This document shows positions 1 to 8,221 of a DNA stretch of 64,000 nucleotides, piece by piece (within the stretch, counting starts at the first letter, position 1; every line of letters begins with the position of its first letter). The DNA comes from JBQTKD01 sp052389435 (GTDB lineage: Bacteria > Actinomycetota > Actinomycetes > Sporichthyales > Sporichthyaceae), in contig JBQTIB010000022.1 of the NCBI GenBank assembly GCA_052389435.1, positions 1-64,000 on the forward strand, given 5' to 3'. The notes under the pieces were generated by a model that worked only from the letters and a program-made list of their open reading frames with translations, was not told where the DNA came from and did no database searches. A program made the position numbers and the translations under genes.

Positions 1-455
1 TCGCGGCCGAGGTCCTCGGTTCGCTGTTCGGCAAGCACCCGACCAACCGCTACTGGACCAACACCACCTACAAGCTGTGGGGTCCGGAGTTCATGGCGAC
101 CATGAACAAGTACGCGCGCGGCAACCGTGGCACCAACCACCACATCGTGCAGGCCGGCTACGCCGCGGTGAACATCTTCGCCCAGGCGGCCAAGGCGGTT
201 GGTCCGAACCTGACCCGTGAGCGCCTCATGGCGGTTCTCGGCAACGGGACCGTGTGGCAGTCCGACGCCTCGCTGGACCAGCGCTTCCAGTACGTCCAGT
301 CCGAGCGGACCGGCAACAACTGGAACAAGGAGTACGGCCAGGGTCGGGAGTTCATGTACAAGTACACCTCGACCAACACGGTGTCGAACCCCGACGGTTC
401 GCCGTCGGGCTTCACCCCGGACGAGGACCAGTACGTCATCTACACCCACAAGTAG
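1..455 (+). CDS. Periplasmic-type ABC substrate-binding protein, C-terminal part (branched-chain amino acid type)
   Basis: Only the last 150 codons are visible; the reading frame enters from the left edge at base 3 and ends at TAG 453-455. The text has the look of the C-terminal lobe of a type I periplasmic-binding protein of the Leu/Ile/Val class (aromatic-rich, helix with GYAAVNIFAQAAKAVG, then a Trp/Tyr-rich tail). Such proteins capture amino acids or related small solutes outside the membrane and hand them to LivH/LivM permeases. Genes for exactly such permeases and ATPases lie 5 kb away on the other strand (5361-9216), which supports the call, but they are not in one operon with it. A strong hairpin follows the stop. 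The specific substrate cannot be told. Confidence 0.7.
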   Translation, partial: AAEVLGSLFGKHPTNRYWTNTTYKLWGPEFMATMNKYARGNRGTNHHIVQAGYAAVNIFAQAAKAVGPNLTRERLMAVLGNGTVWQSDASLDQRFQYVQSERTGNNWNKEYGQGREFMYKYTSTNTVSNPDGSPSGFTPDEDQYVIYTHK

Positions 456-542
456 GTCCACGCGCGGCAGTCGGCGACGCCAACTCCTCCCTGTACCGGG
501 ACATCTGAGTAGGCGTCACCGGATACCTGCAGCGGCACTGCG

Positions 543-576
543 CCCACCGAGGGCTCGGCTTCGAGCCCTCGGTGGG
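543..576 (+). terminator. Intrinsic-type terminator after the binding-protein gene
   Basis: A perfect 15-bp inverted repeat (543-557 and 562-576, arm CCCACCGAGGGCTCG) with a 4-base loop, followed by a short T-containing stretch TTGCTGCGTTG. It lies about 90 bases after the stop codon and before the response-regulator gene, so it probably separates the two transcription units. Confidence 0.8.
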
Positions 577-635
577 TTGCTGCGTTGCAGGACCTCTCCC
601 TTCTCGAAGGTCCTCCGGGTGATGGGCATCGCCGT

Positions 636-1307
636 ATGCGGCTTCTCCTCGTGCAACCCGACGCCTACCGCGCCAAGTCGATGGGCGAGGCCCTGCGCGC
701 GCAGGGCTACGCCGTAGACGTGGCCGGGACGGCCACCGAGGCGTTGTCCAACGCGGTCGCCTGCGCCTACGACGTGGTGCTGGTCGAGGTCGACGGCCTC
801 CTCGACGGGGCCGCCATGTGCCGAGACCTGCGCGGGAGGCAGTGCTGGGCGCCGATCCTGGTCCTCGCCGCCGCGGCGACCGTCGCCGACGTGGTGCGCT
901 GCCTCGACGCCGGAGCCGACGACTTCGTCCGGCGCCCGATCGAGGCTGCAGAACTGTTCGCCCGGCTGCGCGCGATCACCCGCCGCGACCCGACGAGTCG
1001 CCCGGTGGTGCTCCGGGTCGGCGACCTCTCCCTGGATCCCGCCTGCCGAAGGGTGGAGCGGGCCGGCACGCCGATCGAACTGTCCGCGAAGGAGTTCGCG
1101 CTGCTCGAGGAGTTCATGCGCCATCCCGGGGTGGCGTTGACCCGGGCGCACCTGATCGCGCACGTCTGGGACTTCGCCTACGACGGCGGGTCCAACGTCG
1201 TCGACGTCTACGTCAGATACCTGCGGGACAAGGTGGATCGTCCCTTCGATCGGGAAACGATTCGAACCGTTCGGGCCGTGGGCTATCGGTTGGACCCGCA
1301 CGCCTAG
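636..1307 (+). CDS. Atypical OmpR-family response regulator with a degenerate receiver
   Basis: About 223 residues: a receiver domain (1-115) followed by an OmpR/PhoB winged-helix DNA-binding domain (about 130-223, with the typical LSAKEFALLEEFMRHPG and NVVDVYVRYLRDKVD segments). The receiver lacks the normal phosphorylation set. The phospho-acceptor Asp is Glu51 (DVVLVEVDG), the switch Thr is Ala78 and the conserved Lys is Arg100. The N-terminal acidic pair is reduced to VQPD. It is therefore likely phosphorylation-independent, or constitutively active-like through Glu; this is inference. No histidine kinase is adjacent. I chose the ATG at 636 because the domain begins there; an in-frame TTG at 585 would add 17 unconserved residues. 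Confidence 0.85.
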   Translation: MRLLLVQPDAYRAKSMGEALRAQGYAVDVAGTATEALSNAVACAYDVVLVEVDGLLDGAAMCRDLRGRQCWAPILVLAAAATVADVVRCLDAGADDFVRRPIEAAELFARLRAITRRDPTSRPVVLRVGDLSLDPACRRVERAGTPIELSAKEFALLEEFMRHPGVALTRAHLIAHVWDFAYDGGSNVVDVYVRYLRDKVDRPFDRETIRTVRAVGYRLDPHA

Positions 1308-1318
1308 AGAATGATCCG

Positions 1319-2326
1319 ATGCGGCGGGTCAGGGTGGCAGTGCTCGGAGCGGGCTCGTGGGGAACGACGGTCGCGTCGTTGGCGACGCGCAACGCGGACG
1401 TGGTGCTGTGGGCGCGCGACGAGGCCGTGGTGGCCGGGATCAACGCCCGCCACGTCAACGAGCGCTACCTGTCCGAGTTCGCCCTTCCCGAGCAGTTGCG
1501 CGCGACGACGTCGCTGGCGGAGGCCGTCGAACCGGCCGACGTCCTGGTCACGGCGATCCCCTCGCACGGCCTGCGCGCGGTCCTGCGCGACGCCGCCGGC
1601 TTCGTGCGGCCGATGATTCCGATCGTCAGTCTGACCAAGGGGCTGGAGCAGGGCACGAAGCTGCGGATGACCGAGGTGACCGATCAGGAGCTGCCCGGAC
1701 ACCCGACGGGAATCCTCGCCGGGCCCAACCTCGCGCCGGAGATCATGGCCGGCTACGCCGCGGCCTCGGTGGTGGCCATGGCGGACGAGCACGTCGCCCG
1801 GTCGCTGCAGGAGGTCTTTTCCAGCCCGCGGTTTCGCGTCTACACCAACCACGACGTCATCGGCTGCGAGCTGGGCGGAGCGCTGAAGAACGTCATCGCC
1901 GTCGCGGCCGGGATGGGCACCGGGCTCGGGGTCGGCGACAACACCCGGGCCATGGTCATCACCCGCGGCCTCGCGGAGCTGAGTCGTCTCGGCCAGGCCA
2001 TGGGCGGAGATCCCCGCACGTTCGCGGGCCTGACCGGGCTCGGCGACCTCATGGCCACCTGCATGAGTCCCTACAGCCGCAATCGGCGGGTGGGGGAGAT
2101 GCTCGCCCAGGGCCTGACGACCGATCAGATCGTCAAGGAGATGAACATGGTCGCGGAGGGCATCAAGACCTCGGCGGTCGTGGTCGAACTCGCGGCGGAG
2201 TACGGCGTCGGAGTTCCGATCTGCGAAGAGGTGCACGCGGTGCTGCACCAGGGTCGCAGCCCGGTCCAGGCCTACCGCGGGCTGCGTCGCACCGCGGCCG
2301 GTTCCGAACTCGACGACCCGGTCTGA
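1319..2326 (+). CDS. gpsA: Glycerol-3-phosphate dehydrogenase [NAD(P)+]
   Basis: 335 residues. The enzyme reduces dihydroxyacetone phosphate to sn-glycerol-3-phosphate, the backbone of membrane phospholipids, in the cytoplasm. The N-terminal nucleotide-binding motif GAGSWGTT (about residues 9-16), the SLTKGLE segment, the catalytic lysine region GGALKNVIAVAAG and the LTGLGDLMATC motif are all present, and the length is normal for the family. The gene starts 11 bases after the upstream regulator stop, so the two may be cotranscribed. It is convergent with the lipoprotein gene that follows (28-base gap). Confidence 0.95.
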   Translation: MRRVRVAVLGAGSWGTTVASLATRNADVVLWARDEAVVAGINARHVNERYLSEFALPEQLRATTSLAEAVEPADVLVTAIPSHGLRAVLRDAAGFVRPMIPIVSLTKGLEQGTKLRMTEVTDQELPGHPTGILAGPNLAPEIMAGYAAASVVAMADEHVARSLQEVFSSPRFRVYTNHDVIGCELGGALKNVIAVAAGMGTGLGVGDNTRAMVITRGLAELSRLGQAMGGDPRTFAGLTGLGDLMATCMSPYSRNRRVGEMLAQGLTTDQIVKEMNMVAEGIKTSAVVVELAAEYGVGVPICEEVHAVLHQGRSPVQAYRGLRRTAAGSELDDPV

Positions 2327-2354
2327 TCGGCCGGGCCGCCGAGCGCGGTCAGGT

Positions 2355-3284
2355 TCAGTGGCCGCTGCCGTGGTCGGCTCCGGCCTGCCTGTCGTCGGTC
2401 AGTTCGATGTCGATCGGCGCGGTGCGCAGCTTCCCCGCGGTCTGGAACTGCACGAACAGCCGGTACTTGCCCGGGGTCTTGAACATCGAGGCCAGATTCA
2501 GGGTCGGCCCGCCCGCCGCGTTCACGTCCTTGCCCGGGCTCTGCTGCGGGTGCATGTGGACGACCTGGAGGTTGTCCCGCCGAAAACCGGTGACGTGGGC
2601 CCAGGACTCCAGGTACGGCTGGAGATCCTTCACGTCCGCTCCGCCCTTGGTGACCTTCAGGGTTAGGTCGGGCCCGTGCAGCCGGGCCTGGGGCTCGAGG
2701 GAGAGGTCGTAGCCGTCGACGCTGGCCTTGCCGAAGCTCGGGGAGTACTCGGCGGCGCGGTAGCTGCCGCCGCCGACGGTGAACTCGGAGCCGAGGACCC
2801 GGCCGGCGAGGTCGCCGCTCTCTTCGTCCGCGATGGCCTCGAACTCGGCCACGAGGCGGTAGGGCCCGGGCTCGGCGAAGGTGATCGGGACCGACCACCT
2901 GCCGGTCGCCTCGTCGAGTTCGGGGTGGACGTGCTGGAACTCGGTGAGGTCCTTGCGGACGACGTAGGTGTGCATCAGTTTGGACAGTTCGAGGACGAAG
3001 GCCTTGTGCGGCTTGCCCGCGGGGCCGTTGATGACGAACTCGAGCGTGCCCTCCCGGCCGGTCGTCTTCGGAGCGGCGACCTCGGCGATCTCGAACCCAC
3101 CGGCCTTGGCCGCAAGCCCGTCGCCGAGGCTCTCGCCCATCGCCGACATGTCGTGCTGACCGGCCGTCTGGGTCGAGGCGGCGGCCTGCTCGGCGCCGTC
3201 GTGACCGCCGTGGCTACTGCACGCGGACAGCGTGAGGGCGAGGACGGCGGCGGCCGCGAGGCCGCGTGAGGTGTGGATTCCCAT
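2355..3284 (-). CDS. Secreted lipoprotein with two HxHP-containing repeats, possibly metal-binding
   Basis: 309 residues. The start at 3284 gives a classic lipoprotein signal (MGIHTSRGL then a hydrophobic stretch ending LSAC), so the mature protein is likely lipid-anchored outside the membrane. After a His/Met-rich linker (HGGHD, QHDMSAMGES) there are two beta-rich units of about 100 residues that look alike. The first carries FQHVHPE and ends PGPYRLVAEF; the second carries VVHMHPQ and ends PGKYRLFVQF. The C-terminus is again His-rich (ADHGSGH). His/Met content suggests copper or other metal binding; that is inference. I do not know a named function. The open frame continues upstream to 3554 but without a signal peptide at its start. 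Confidence 0.75.
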   Translation of the reverse strand: MGIHTSRGLAAAAVLALTLSACSSHGGHDGAEQAAASTQTAGQHDMSAMGESLGDGLAAKAGGFEIAEVAAPKTTGREGTLEFVINGPAGKPHKAFVLELSKLMHTYVVRKDLTEFQHVHPELDEATGRWSVPITFAEPGPYRLVAEFEAIADEESGDLAGRVLGSEFTVGGGSYRAAEYSPSFGKASVDGYDLSLEPQARLHGPDLTLKVTKGGADVKDLQPYLESWAHVTGFRRDNLQVVHMHPQQSPGKDVNAAGGPTLNLASMFKTPGKYRLFVQFQTAGKLRTAPIDIELTDDRQAGADHGSGH

Positions 3285-3524
3285 GGTGGCGGTACCTCGA
3301 TCTCGGGCCGGTGATCGTCTGCTGCCGAGTCGCACGCCGTGCAACGCGGCTGTAACACAGGAGTCGCTGGGCCTGGGCGAATGGTTCCGTGCACCTTCAC
3401 GACTACCCGGTAGGGGTATCTTCCCGCACTCTCCGTGCCGGACTCGTCCCCAGGTCGGGGGTTTTCGTGTCGTTACTCCATGTGGCCCCGTCGATGCGGA
3501 ACGTGCCGAGGGCGGCGGGTTACC

Positions 3525-4988
3525 GTGCTGGAGACATCCGGGGGAGGGGTCCACATCGGCAGTCGCGGTCTACGTCCGGTCGTCGCGGTCGCTTCGTTGA
3601 CCGTGTCGACCGTGCTGCTCGCCGCGTCCCTGGCGGGAGCGGTCGACGAGCCGATGATCGCCCCCGTCGACGGCGTGTTCCGCCTCGAGGGCCGAGGGTT
3701 CGGGCACGGCCGGGGGATGTCGCAGTGGGGCGCTCAGGGTGCGGCGGTTCAGGGTGTCGGCTACCGGGAGATCCTGTCCACCTACTACCCGGGGACGCGG
3801 CTGGTCGCCGACTCGGGCAATCGCCGGCTGCGAGTGCTCCTCACCGCGGACCGCGACGGCGACCTGCGGGTCGCGCCGGCGTCGGGGCTGGTGGCGAATC
3901 GGGGGCGGTCCGAGGTCGAGTTGCCGAAGTCCCTCGACGGTCGGAAGGTGACGCAGTGGCGGGTGCGGCTGGAGGCCGGGCGGCTCGAGCTCGCCGGGCG
4001 GGCCGGCGAGTGGCTGCCGTTTGCCGTCGGCAGTTCGCGCGAGGTCGCCGAGCCGCTGCGCCTGCGCACCTCGCCGAGTCGAGGCGTCCGGCTGATCCTC
4101 GGCAACGAGCAGCGCGAGTACCGCGGCGACCTGCGCGCCTATCGCAACCCGGCCACCGGACGGCTGGCCGTGGTCAACGGCGTCCGTCTCGAGTCGTATC
4201 TGCGGTCGGTGGTCCCGAGCGAGGCCTACTCGACGTGGCGGCCCGCCGCGCTGGCGGCACAGTCGGTGGCCGCGCGCACCTACGCGAGGTGGCGGGCGCG
4301 GAACGTCGCGATCGCCGGGGGAGTGGCCGACATCTGCGACACCACGGCCTGCCAGGCCTACCGGGGCGCCCGCCGCCTCGATCGCGAAGGGCGGGTGACC
4401 CGGGTCTGGGAGGCGGCGAGCACCGACGCCGCCATCTCGGCCACCGCCGGCCAGTACCTGCGCTACGGCGGCGCCGAGGCACTGACCGAGTACTCCTCGT
4501 CGAACGGGGGGTACTCCGCGGCGGGCGACAGGCCCTATCTGCTCGCTCGACCCGACCCGTGGGACGGCGCGGTGCCGAGCCGGGCCCATGCGTGGACCGC
4601 CGATCTCGACGTCCCGGCGCTGACTCGGCGCTTCCCGAAACTCGGGCGCATTCTCGGGCTGGTCGTTCGCGACCGGGACGGCAACGGGCAGTGGGGCGGG
4701 CGCGTGCTGCTGGTCCGGGTGGTGGGCGAGTTCGGGTCCACGACGCTCCCGGGCACGACGTTCGCCAAGGCCGTCGCACTGCGCCACTCCTGGTGGCAGG
4801 TCGCGGACGGCGGCGCCGTCGCGCCGGCGCCGACTCCCGGCCCGTCCTCGCCGCAGGCGCCGCAGACGCCGCAGACGCCGGAGGCGCCCGACGGTCGACC
4901 GCGCCCCGTCGACCCGAACCTGCCGCACTTCCCCGGGGTTCCCCCGGTGCCGAAGGAGGGCGAGCCTCAGCCGAGGCTGGCGAGATAG
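3525..4988 (+). CDS. SpoIID/LytB-domain secreted protein
   Basis: 487 residues from GTG 3525. A hydrophobic N-terminal segment (about 17-38) ending in AGA serves as a signal peptide or anchor. Then comes GRGFGHGRGMSQWGAQG, the hallmark Gly/His-rich motif of SpoIID/LytB proteins. The core domain (about 210-390) has YLRSVVPSEAYSTWRPAALAAQ and the YSSSNGGYSAAGDRPYL motif. SpoIID enzymes are lytic transglycosylases acting on denuded peptidoglycan. Actinobacterial homologues are extracellular and presumed cell-wall modifying. The C-terminus is a Pro-rich low-complexity tail (QAPQTPQTPEAP). The start is uncertain; other GTG/ATG codons exist upstream. It overlaps the end of the minus-strand small membrane gene by 22 bases. 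Confidence 0.88.
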   Translation: MLETSGGGVHIGSRGLRPVVAVASLTVSTVLLAASLAGAVDEPMIAPVDGVFRLEGRGFGHGRGMSQWGAQGAAVQGVGYREILSTYYPGTRLVADSGNRRLRVLLTADRDGDLRVAPASGLVANRGRSEVELPKSLDGRKVTQWRVRLEAGRLELAGRAGEWLPFAVGSSREVAEPLRLRTSPSRGVRLILGNEQREYRGDLRAYRNPATGRLAVVNGVRLESYLRSVVPSEAYSTWRPAALAAQSVAARTYARWRARNVAIAGGVADICDTTACQAYRGARRLDREGRVTRVWEAASTDAAISATAGQYLRYGGAEALTEYSSSNGGYSAAGDRPYLLARPDPWDGAVPSRAHAWTADLDVPALTRRFPKLGRILGLVVRDRDGNGQWGGRVLLVRVVGEFGSTTLPGTTFAKAVALRHSWWQVADGGAVAPAPTPGPSSPQAPQTPQTPEAPDGRPRPVDPNLPHFPGVPPVPKEGEPQPRLAR

Positions 4989-5209
4989 GCGAAGGTCAAG
5001 ATCCAGGCGATCGCCGCCGAGACGAGAACGGTCACGGCTACCCAGCCGGAGCGCGTGGTGTCGCCCCGGAACAGTCCGCGACGCCGCGGGGCACGCCGGG
5101 AGGGCCGCCCCCCGCGCGAACGACCGTCGCCGACTCCGCCGAAGTCGGCGTCGTCGCGACGGACAATGACGGGGATGCTCCGGCGCTTGGAAAGCACCGA
5201 GCTGATCAC
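4967..5209 (-). CDS. Small membrane protein of unknown function
   Basis: 80 residues from GTG 5209. It has a basic N-terminal half (VLSKRRSIPVIVRRDD, then an Arg/Gly-rich run) and one C-terminal membrane segment (about 58-78, GWVAVTVLVSAAIAWILTFAY). This gives a tail-anchored layout with the charged part probably cytoplasmic. The start is chosen because it overlaps by GTGA the stop of a tiny upstream ORF with a good ribosome-binding site, implying translational coupling. A start at 5263 is also open. I do not recognise the family. Its stop lies inside the end of the SpoIID-like gene on the other strand. Confidence 0.5.
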   Translation of the reverse strand: MISSVLSKRRSIPVIVRRDDADFGGVGDGRSRGGRPSRRAPRRRGLFRGDTTRSGWVAVTVLVSAAIAWILTFAYLASLG

Positions 5210-5241
5210 GTCAGCGCCTTGACCTTCTTGACCTTCACCAC
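5206..5241 (-). CDS. Possible 11-residue leader peptide
   Basis: GTG GTG AAG ... ACG TGA encodes the basic peptide VVKVKKVKALT. It is preceded, 5 bases upstream, by a strong ribosome-binding sequence (GAGGGGG). Its stop overlaps the GTG start of the small membrane protein as GTGA. This could be a coupling or regulatory leader. No homologue is known to me. Confidence 0.35.
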   Translation of the reverse strand: MVKVKKVKALT

Positions 5242-5360
5242 GAAACCCCCTCGAATCCCCCAAGCTTGCGCCCCAAATGTCTCAGATGAGCAAGCTCCAT
5301 ACCGGGAGTTTGTATCAAAAGTGACGGGCGTGTCGGGAGTTACGAGTGTGACTTCAGGTG

Positions 5361-7514
5361 TCAGGTGGTCGTCGACCCCTCGAGTTCGCCCTTCTCCGCC
5401 GGGGCCTTGTCCAGCGAGACCTCGTCCTGGGCCGCGCCGGCGTGCCTGCCGTTGCCGTTGGCGGAGCCGATCGCGTCCTCGGCGTTCACGCGGGCCTTCG
5501 GGGTGTACTTCATCCGGTTGCCCAGGTAGCGCGAGCGGACCTCGGGGTCGTTCGCGACCTCCTCGGGCGTGCCCTGGGCCAGGATCTTGCCCTCGGCCAG
5601 GACGTAGACCAGGTCGCACGAGTCGAGGATCGCCTTCACGTAGTGCTCGACGATGAGCACGGTCAGGCCGAGGTCCTCGTGCAGTTTCTTGATCAGCGTG
5701 AACAGGGCCACCGAGGAGGCCGGGTCCAGGCCCGCGGCCGGCTCGTCGAGCAGGAGCAGGCGCGGACCGGCGAGCAGGCACCGGCCGATCTCGGCGCGAC
5801 GGCGGGCGGAGAACTCCAGCGAGCCGCAGCGCTCGTTCCAGTACCGGTCGATGTCGAGCAGTTGGGCCGCGGCGAACGCCGCCTCTTCTGCCTGGCGCAT
5901 CTCCTGCCACGCCGACGGCATGCCGGCCAGGAACAGCGCCGGGTGGGACTTGATGCGCTGGTAGGCCCCGGCGATCAGGTTGTCGCCGACGGTCAGGTCC
6001 GTCATGACGCGGGTGGTCTGGAAGGTGCGTGCCATGCCCAGCTTCGACCGGTCCCAGGCGCTCATCCCGGTGACGTCGTTGTCGAAGAGCGAGACCTTGC
6101 CGTGGGTCGGCTTGCGGACGCCCGAGATCACGTCGAACAGCGTCGTCTTGCCCGCGCCGTTGGGCCCGAGCAGGCCGACCATCTGGTGGGTTGGAACGAC
6201 GATCGACGCGTCGTCCAGCGCCTTGATGCTGCCGAAGACGACCTTGATGTTGTCGGCCTTGGCCGCGTAGGTCGTCTCCGCCCGTGGCGGCAGCCAGTGC
6301 TCGAGCACGGCGAGGGCCGCGCTGCGCTGCTCGGGGGTGAGCTGGTCGGCTGCGTCGCCGATGTCGACGTTGCTGCGGCGCATGACGTCGGTCGCGACGC
6401 GTTCGCGTTTCGTCCGCGTGCGCCGGTCTCCGTACATGAGGTACCGGTAGGCGTCCCGTGCTCGCCCGCCCATCCCGCGCGATCCGAACACGGCGCCGCC
6501 GATGAGGCCGACCGCCGCGAGGATGAACGTCGAGATGCGTAGCGACTCCATCATCACCGGGACCAACTGGAAGCCGGCGGCGACGAACAGCACGAACGCG
6601 ATGGAGTCCAGGCCGGCCAGGATCGGGATGGCCAGGAGCACGAGGGAGTACGGGGACAGGTAGTTGTAGAAGACCGGGGGGTTGATGAACAGCCAGTTGA
6701 GCAGGACGCCGCCGGTGCCGGCGAGCAGGCCGGAGAGGGTGAAGGCGTACACGCGGAAGCGCAGGGGGTTGACCCCGATCGCGGCGGCGGCCTGACGGTC
6801 GGCGCCGACGAGGATGAAGCCCAGACCCATCGGCGAGCGCCGCAGTCGGACGATCAGCGCGAGGACGATCGCCATCCAGAACAGCGAGAAGAAGTAGAAG
6901 ATCGTCTCTGGGTTCAGATCCATCCCGAGAATCTGCTGGGTCGACTCGTTGCGCAGGTCGATCCCGAAGAACTGCGGGCGCCGGTTGACGACGATGTTGC
7001 CGTCCTCGTCGCCGCCGCCGAGACCGCCGGAGAAGCGGCCGTAGGTGAAGATCGTGCGCTCGATGACCACTTGGAGGCCGAAGGTCAGGACGAGCAGATA
7101 GATCCCGGGCAATCGGGAGGACGACAGCGCGAGCAGAGCCATGACCAGCCCGGCGCCGAGAATCACCGCCAGGGCGGCGAAGACCCACGGCCAGCCCGGC
7201 CCGCCGACTTCGCGGTTGAGGAAGCCGTCGAGGTAGGCCGCGGAGGCGAAGATGCCGGCCGTGGCCAGCGACAGTTCGCGCGCCCATCCCACCAGGACCA
7301 GCAGGCCCAGGGCGGCGATGGCGATCGGGATGGCCGAGTTGGCGGAGTAGACCAGGTAGTTCGGCCGCCACATGGGCCAGGTGACGATGACGAAGATGAA
7401 CAGGATCGACCCCGGCGTGGTGATCGAGGTGAGGACCGGCCGGGTGGTGGTGTGGGCGCCCTCGACTCGACCGAGGGTCGGGATCTTGGGGAGCAGAGAC
7501 TTGACGGCGTTCAC
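5361..7514 (-). CDS. Fused branched-chain amino-acid-type ABC permease and ATPase (LivM-LivG fusion)
   Basis: 717 residues. Residues 1 to about 350 are a LivM-type permease with multiple membrane segments and the GVNPLRFRVYAFTLSGLLAGTGG motif. After a charged linker, residues about 420-670 are a LivG-type ATPase with Walker A GPNGAGKTT and Walker B LLLLDEPAAGLDP. The family signature loop, normally LSxGxxR-like, is degenerate here (LEFSARRRAEIGR). The protein would energise and translocate solutes delivered by a binding protein. The start is GTG 7514, which overlaps the stop of the upstream livF-like gene as GTGA. The C-terminal ~50 residues are low-complexity. LivM-LivG fusions occur in actinobacteria; the substrate is unproven. 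Confidence 0.9.
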   Translation of the reverse strand: MNAVKSLLPKIPTLGRVEGAHTTTRPVLTSITTPGSILFIFVIVTWPMWRPNYLVYSANSAIPIAIAALGLLVLVGWARELSLATAGIFASAAYLDGFLNREVGGPGWPWVFAALAVILGAGLVMALLALSSSRLPGIYLLVLTFGLQVVIERTIFTYGRFSGGLGGGDEDGNIVVNRRPQFFGIDLRNESTQQILGMDLNPETIFYFFSLFWMAIVLALIVRLRRSPMGLGFILVGADRQAAAAIGVNPLRFRVYAFTLSGLLAGTGGVLLNWLFINPPVFYNYLSPYSLVLLAIPILAGLDSIAFVLFVAAGFQLVPVMMESLRISTFILAAVGLIGGAVFGSRGMGGRARDAYRYLMYGDRRTRTKRERVATDVMRRSNVDIGDAADQLTPEQRSAALAVLEHWLPPRAETTYAAKADNIKVVFGSIKALDDASIVVPTHQMVGLLGPNGAGKTTLFDVISGVRKPTHGKVSLFDNDVTGMSAWDRSKLGMARTFQTTRVMTDLTVGDNLIAGAYQRIKSHPALFLAGMPSAWQEMRQAEEAAFAAAQLLDIDRYWNERCGSLEFSARRRAEIGRCLLAGPRLLLLDEPAAGLDPASSVALFTLIKKLHEDLGLTVLIVEHYVKAILDSCDLVYVLAEGKILAQGTPEEVANDPEVRSRYLGNRMKYTPKARVNAEDAIGSANGNGRHAGAAQDEVSLDKAPAEKGELEGSTTT

Positions 7515-8221
7515 TGGGATACCTCCGCGCCCGTGGCGGCGCCCTGGAGCTCGGAGTCGGGGACTACTTCGCCCTTGTCGATGACGAGGATTCGGTCGCT
7601 GGACTCCTCGTTCACCTGCTGGAACTGCTCGGCGACGAGAACGGCGATGTTGGTGTTCGCCACGAGTTCGCGCAGCGTGGCGTAGATGCGTTCGACGACC
7701 ACCGGCGCGAGGCCCTGCGAGGGTTCTTCGACCAGCAGCAGCTTCGGGCGGATCATCATGGCGCGGGCGACGGCGAGCATCTGCTGCTCGCCGCCGGAGA
7801 GCGTTCCGGCCTTCTGCGACATGCGCTCGGCCAGGATCGGGAAGAGTTCGCCGGCGAAGGCGATCTGATCGCGCCGGTGCGAACGGCTCATCGCCGTAGC
7901 GCCGATCAGCAGGTTCTCCTCGACGGACAGGTTGGCGAACACCCGGCGGCCCTCGGGGGAGAAGCCGATCCCCGCCGCCACGCGCTTGTGGGTGGGCCAG
8001 TGGCCGATCTCCGCGCCCGACAGCTTGATGCTGCCGCGGATCACCGGAACGGTCCCCATGATCGTCTTGAGCAGCGTCGACTTGCCTGCGCCGTTGGCGC
8101 CGAGCAGCGACACGATCTCGCCTGCCCTCAGGTCGATCTCCACGTCGTGCAGCACGGCCTGGCCGGCGTAGCCGGCGACCAGGTTGCTGACTTCCAGGAC
8201 GATGTCGGCGCGCTCGCTCAT
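7511..8221 (-). CDS. livF: LivF-type ABC transporter ATP-binding protein
   Basis: 236 residues, normal for LivF. Walker A is GANGAGKST, the signature is TLSGGEQQMLAVARAMM, and Walker B is LLLVEEPSQGL, where the usual Asp before the catalytic Glu is replaced by Glu. It is the second ATPase of a branched-chain amino-acid-type importer and pairs with the fused LivM-LivG protein. Its start overlaps the livH stop as ATGA and its stop overlaps the fusion gene as GTGA, so the three genes form one operon with translational coupling. Confidence 0.92.
   Translation of the reverse strand: MSERADIVLEVSNLVAGYAGQAVLHDVEIDLRAGEIVSLLGANGAGKSTLLKTIMGTVPVIRGSIKLSGAEIGHWPTHKRVAAGIGFSPEGRRVFANLSVEENLLIGATAMSRSHRRDQIAFAGELFPILAERMSQKAGTLSGGEQQMLAVARAMMIRPKLLLVEEPSQGLAPVVVERIYATLRELVANTNIAVLVAEQFQQVNEESSDRILVIDKGEVVPDSELQGAATGAEVSQ

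Noticed and set aside
3285..3554. Extension of the His/Met-rich lipoprotein upstream
   Set aside because: It would place the signal peptide about 90 residues inside the protein.
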